DNA from: Candidatus Kaiserbacteria bacterium | GTDB taxonomy: Bacteria; Patescibacteriota; Minisyncoccia; Phycocordibacterales; JABAAK01 | Assembly: GCA_014238395.1 (NCBI GenBank) | Contig: JABABE010000125.1 | Location: 1 to 9,436 of the forward strand | DNA length: 9,436 nt | Direction of reading: 5' to 3' | Shown: piece after piece, positions 7,194 to 9,436 of the stretch | Layout: each line of letters begins with the position of its first letter | How positions within the stretch are numbered: position 1 is the first letter of the stretch | Made by a program: the position numbers and the translations under genes | Notes under the pieces: model-generated | What the model was told of the DNA's origin: nothing | The model's input: the letters and a program-made list of their open reading frames with translations, nothing else | Databases searched by the model: none

Positions 7194-7210
7194 TATACTA
7201 CTTTAGTATA
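7194..7210. repeat. Perfect 7-bp inverted repeat in the divergent intergenic region
   Basis: TATACTA - CTT - TAGTATA forms perfect 7-base arms around a 3-base centre. It abuts the extended -10 of the leftward DM13 gene and lies about 120 bases before the rightward cyclophilin gene. It could be an operator for a dimeric regulator. Each arm also contains TATACT, a possible -10 in each direction. In such AT-rich sequence chance occurrence cannot be excluded. Confidence 0.4.
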
Positions 7211-7308
7211 AGTTTGGAATCTTAAATATTAGATTTTAAACAAAATCAATAACAAAAAGAATTTTTATTAGATTGTGTATTTGGCAGATATACTTTTTTA
7301 GTTGTTTG

Positions 7309-7317
7309 TGGCATAAT
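7309..7317 (+). promoter_or_regulatory. Extended -10 promoter of the cyclophilin cluster
   Basis: TGG followed by CATAAT (7312-7317) places the expected transcription start about three bases before the ATG at 7327, again nearly leaderless. An overlapping TAATAT (7314-7319) would place it at the ATG itself. There is no ribosome binding site. No convincing -35 is seen at the right distance. Confidence 0.4.
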
Positions 7318-7326
7318 ATTTTATAT

Positions 7327-7917
7327 ATGAACAAGTATATACCATTAATTATAGTTGTTTTGGTTGGTATTTTAATTGGGTTATCCTTTTTTTTTATGAA
7401 TACAAATAACACAAACAAATCAGAAATTACTTTGACACCACAAGCACAAATAACAACAAACTATGGTGTGTTTACCATAGAATTCTTATCAAAACTTGCA
7501 CCAAAAACTGTTTCAAATTTTATAAAACTTAGCAAAGAAGGATTTTATGATGGTATAAGATTTCACAGAATAATTAATGGTTTTGTAATACAAGGCGGAG
7601 ATCCTCAAACCAAAGATTTAAGCAAAGAACATCTGTGGGGAACAGGGGGTCCTGGGTATCAGTTTGAAGATGAAATCCATTCAGAAAATAATAATTTGAA
7701 ATACACATTATCTATGGCAAACTCTGGTCCAAATACAAACGGAAGTCAGTTTTTTATAAATATTGCTGATAATAATTTCCTAAATACAAAGCACACTGTG
7801 TTTGCAAATGTTGTATCAGGAAGAGATATTATAGATATCATAGCTTTGGTTAAAACAAAAGGAGGGGACATTCCTGTCTCTGAGGTTTTAATAGAAGAAA
7901 TTAAAATTATAGAATAA
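7327..7917 (+). CDS. Membrane-anchored cyclophilin-type peptidyl-prolyl isomerase
   Basis: The product is 196 residues from the ATG at 7327. A TTG 54 bases upstream would add an implausible Cys/Trp/Phe-rich leader and lies before the -10 element. An N-terminal hydrophobic segment (about 4-24) is followed by an Asn/Thr-rich linker. No lipobox cysteine is present, so this is an uncleaved anchor or a signal peptide. The cyclophilin domain spans about 36-196: FHRIINGFVIQGGDP with Arg81, Phe86 and Gln89; MANSGPNTNGSQFFI with Gln141 and Phe143; and FLNTKHTVF with His156. These match the catalytic positions of cyclophilin A. Phe151 takes the place of the tryptophan important for cyclosporin binding, as in several bacterial cyclophilins. 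The expected role is proline isomerisation during folding of exported proteins. A small coiled-coil gene follows after one base. Confidence 0.92.
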   Translation: MNKYIPLIIVVLVGILIGLSFFFMNTNNTNKSEITLTPQAQITTNYGVFTIEFLSKLAPKTVSNFIKLSKEGFYDGIRFHRIINGFVIQGGDPQTKDLSKEHLWGTGGPGYQFEDEIHSENNNLKYTLSMANSGPNTNGSQFFINIADNNFLNTKHTVFANVVSGRDIIDIIALVKTKGGDIPVSEVLIEEIKIIE

Positions 7918-7918
7918 T

Positions 7919-8191
7919 ATGAAAATAATAGGATTAATAATTTTTGGAGCTATTACATTTGGTTTTTATTATGCCTATTCAAACGGATTTCTTGATGATT
8001 TTGTAAAAACAACAGATGAAACTAAGCAAACATATGAAGAAGTAAAACAAACATATGAAGAAGTACAGCAAACCTATAACGAAATAAATGATACATACAT
8101 CTACGTAAATGAAAAAATAGACACAGCAAACAGTTTTTTAGAAAAAATAAAAAACTTTTTTAATGCAGAAGAAAATGAGGTGGTTGAGTAA
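7919..8191 (+). CDS. Small membrane-anchored protein with heptad repeats
   Basis: The product is 90 residues long, from an ATG one base after the cyclophilin stop. An N-terminal hydrophobic segment (about 2-20, IIGLIIFGAITFGFYYAY) is followed by consecutive seven-residue units beginning at residue 36: KQTYEEV, KQTYEEV, QQTYNEI, NDTYIYV and NEKIDTA. Tyr and Val/Ile recur at fixed positions, which fits a parallel coiled coil projecting from the membrane. The tail is acidic. No family is recognised. The position directly behind an anchored cyclophilin, in the same transcript, suggests an envelope role, perhaps oligomeric, but that is inference. Its end overlaps the decarboxylase gene. Confidence 0.7.
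   Translation: MKIIGLIIFGAITFGFYYAYSNGFLDDFVKTTDETKQTYEEVKQTYEEVQQTYNEINDTYIYVNEKIDTANSFLEKIKNFFNAEENEVVE
8024..8086 (+). repeat. 21-bp tandem repeat encoding heptads
   Basis: Three 21-base units lie head to tail inside the coiled-coil gene. The first two (8024-8044 and 8045-8065) differ at a single base (AAG versus AAA), and the third (8066-8086) is diverged. Each encodes one heptad, so unit gain or loss would keep the frame and change coiled-coil length by seven residues. This indicates recent duplication. Confidence 0.75.
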
Positions 8192-9311
8192 ACTAAAAAG
8201 AGAAGATAAAAAAAGGCTAGATAATTTATATAAAAAATTAAAAAGTTATGATGAGAATAGTGTAGGATTTCCTATAAACAGATTATTTGATTATAGTGAG
8301 TTATATAAGTTTTTAGAATTCTCAATAAATAATGTTGGAGACCCATTTGAAGAAAGTATATATAAAGTAGCTACACATGAAATAGAAAGAGAGGTGATTA
8401 AGGAATTTGAGGAACTTTTCAATGCAAATCAAGATAAATGCTGGGGTTATGTAACTAATGGAGGGAGTGAGAGTAATACTTTTGCAATGTACGTAGGAAG
8501 GGAAGTTATGGGAAAAGATTGTGTTCTTTTTTATTCTAAGGATTCACATTATAGTATTCAAAAATCAGCAAGAATTGAATCTTTTTCCAAAGAGGTGGTG
8601 GATGTGGATGAGTACGGTGAGATAGATTATGATGATTTTAAATTAAAATTAACAAAACACAAAGATAAACCTGCTGTTGTTGTGTTAAATATAGGAACCA
8701 CTGTTACTGGAGCATCTGATTCACCAGAAAAAATAAAGAAAATTTTGTCTGAGGTTGGTGTCACACGACATTTTATACATTGTGATTGTGCTTTTCACGG
8801 AATGATTTTTCCTTTTGTTGATGGTGCACCTAAATTTGACTTTTCTTGTGGGATAGATAGTTTATGTTTTTCTGGACACAAAATCATTGGTTCTCCGATA
8901 CCTTGTAGTATTGTTTTAACATACAAAAAATATAAACAAAAAATAGAATCTTCGGTGGAGTATGTTGGGCTGGTTGACTCTACAATCGCAGGATCAAGAA
9001 ATGCTTTTACACCTCTTATCATTTGGTACGCACTGAAGACAGTCGGTTTGAAAGGGTATAAAAAAATTGTTAATGATTCAATAACACTTGCTGACTATGC
9101 AATTGAGGAGTTTAAAAAAGTTGGAATAAATGCCTGGAGAAATAAAGCATCTATGATAGTCATATTTGATAAACCAAGTCAAAAAACAATTGAAAAATGG
9201 CAATTGTCACCAAAAGGAAATATCACACACTTGATTACACTAACTCATCTCAGTAAAAAAATGATTAAGGAGATAGTATATGATGTAGCAAAAGACCTGA
9301 ATAGATCTTAG
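8175..9311 (+). CDS. hdc: PLP-dependent amino-acid decarboxylase, histidine-decarboxylase-like
   Basis: A group II pyridoxal-phosphate decarboxylase of 378 residues from the ATG at 8175; an ATG at 8163 would add four residues. It resembles the bacterial PLP-type histidine decarboxylases, which make histamine and CO2 from histidine, along the whole length and in size. Matching blocks include FSINNVGDP, GYVTNGGSESN, YSKDSHYS with the ring-stacking His125, GEIDYDD, NIGTTVTGA, HCDCAFHGMI with Asp204, SGHKIIGSPIPC with the PLP lysine Lys236, AGSRNAFTPL and INAWRNKAS. The family also contains serine and other decarboxylases, so the substrate needs testing. The start lies inside the preceding gene (17-base overlap), with only a weak purine-rich GAAG before the ATG, so translation is probably coupled. 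No amino-acid/amine antiporter, usually paired with such enzymes, is visible in the window. Confidence 0.88.
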   Translation: MRWLSKLKREDKKRLDNLYKKLKSYDENSVGFPINRLFDYSELYKFLEFSINNVGDPFEESIYKVATHEIEREVIKEFEELFNANQDKCWGYVTNGGSESNTFAMYVGREVMGKDCVLFYSKDSHYSIQKSARIESFSKEVVDVDEYGEIDYDDFKLKLTKHKDKPAVVVLNIGTTVTGASDSPEKIKKILSEVGVTRHFIHCDCAFHGMIFPFVDGAPKFDFSCGIDSLCFSGHKIIGSPIPCSIVLTYKKYKQKIESSVEYVGLVDSTIAGSRNAFTPLIIWYALKTVGLKGYKKIVNDSITLADYAIEEFKKVGINAWRNKASMIVIFDKPSQKTIEKWQLSPKGNITHLITLTHLSKKMIKEIVYDVAKDLNRS

Positions 9312-9329
9312 ATAAATATATTATAAATT

Positions 9330-9357
9330 TTGTAACAAATCATATAACTGTTATAAT
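9330..9357 (+). promoter_or_regulatory. Promoter of the tRNA-Ser gene
   Basis: TTGTAA (9330-9335) and a perfect TATAAT (9352-9357) are separated by 16 bases, and the -10 is preceded by TGT, an extended -10. The predicted start lies about three bases before the mature tRNA. This is the best -35/-10 pair in the window and helps calibrate the -10 elements proposed elsewhere. Confidence 0.6.
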
Positions 9358-9366
9358 ATAAATATT

Positions 9367-9436
9367 GGAGAGGTGGCTGAGTGGTCGAAAGCGCTCCCCT
9401 GCTAAGGGAGTAAGGGGCTTTAAACCCCTTCGAGGG
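9367..9436 (+). tRNA. tRNA-Ser (anticodon GCU), 3' end cut by window
   Basis: The sequence begins with acceptor strand GGAGAGG, then a D arm with GCT/AGC stem and GTGGTCGAA loop. The anticodon stem CTCCC/GGGAG (9394-9398, 9406-9410) encloses loop CTGCTAA with anticodon GCT at 9401-9403. A long variable arm with stem AAGGGG/CCCCTT is typical of class II serine tRNAs, and the first T-stem strand GAGGG ends the window. It decodes AGC and AGU serine codons. The T loop, the acceptor 3' strand and any encoded CCA lie beyond the edge. Confidence 0.95.

Noticed and set aside
7273..7326. TTG at 7273 as the start of the cyclophilin gene
   Set aside because: It would add 18 residues with no signal-peptide logic and lies upstream of the extended -10. 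The ATG at 7327 starts directly before a normal hydrophobic anchor.
8024..8128. Short regular repeats as a CRISPR-like array
   Set aside because: The units are 21 bp, contiguous without spacers, in frame within a gene and encode heptads. No cas genes are present.
9301..9366. Terminator after the decarboxylase gene
   Set aside because: No stable hairpin followed by a T run is visible; the stretch is better explained by the tRNA promoter.

Overview
The window is an AT-rich, tightly packed bacterial segment with ten protein genes, the first cut by the left edge, and a tRNA-Ser cut by the right edge. The organism looks like a small-genome bacterium, most plausibly of the Candidate Phyla Radiation (Patescibacteria, Parcubacteria-like). 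This is inferred from the compact 710-residue valyl-tRNA synthetase without a C-terminal tRNA-binding arm, the short intergenic gaps, the small anchored or secreted proteins, and the lack of Shine-Dalgarno sequences. UGA acts as an ordinary stop codon (one gene ends with it and no long gene contains it in frame), which argues against the Gly-UGA code of Gracilibacteria/Absconditabacteria. No phylogenetic computation was possible, so the assignment is tentative.

Layout, left to right. The C-terminal half of an M16-family peptidase-like protein (3-701) is followed by a two-helix membrane protein (717-1022). Next is a valS - PAP2-phosphatase pair that overlaps by 17 bases (1065-3891). Then comes a bifunctional chorismate mutase/prephenate dehydratase (pheA, 3947-5038), followed two bases later by an N-acetylmuramoyl-L-alanine amidase (5041-5979). 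A 5'(3')-deoxyribonucleotidase-like HAD protein (5987-6520) converges, with one base between them, on a minus-strand membrane-anchored DM13-domain protein (6522-7178). A divergent intergenic region of about 150 bases with a palindrome separates that gene from a rightward cluster: membrane-anchored cyclophilin (7327-7917), a small membrane-anchored heptad-repeat protein (7919-8191) and a PLP-dependent histidine-decarboxylase-like enzyme (8175-9311). A promoter with -35 and -10 elements then leads into tRNA-Ser(GCU).

The most consistent non-coding pattern is transcription-start architecture. At four genes (717, 1065, 5987 and the minus-strand gene at 7178) a -10-like hexamer ends exactly six bases before the ATG, which predicts leaderless mRNAs. 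A TGn 'extended -10' recurs at several of the promoters, including the tRNA promoter. None of the ten genes has a convincing GGAGG-type ribosome binding site.

Functionally the window mixes translation (valS, tRNA-Ser), envelope work (amidase, PAP2 phosphatase, anchored cyclophilin, DM13 protein, small membrane proteins), nucleotide clean-up (deoxyribonucleotidase) and two amino-acid enzymes unexpected in a reduced genome (PheA and a histidine-decarboxylase-like protein). I do not see a phage, transposon, CRISPR array or defence system. The window reads as ordinary chromosome with a few notable variants rather than a clear new multi-gene system.
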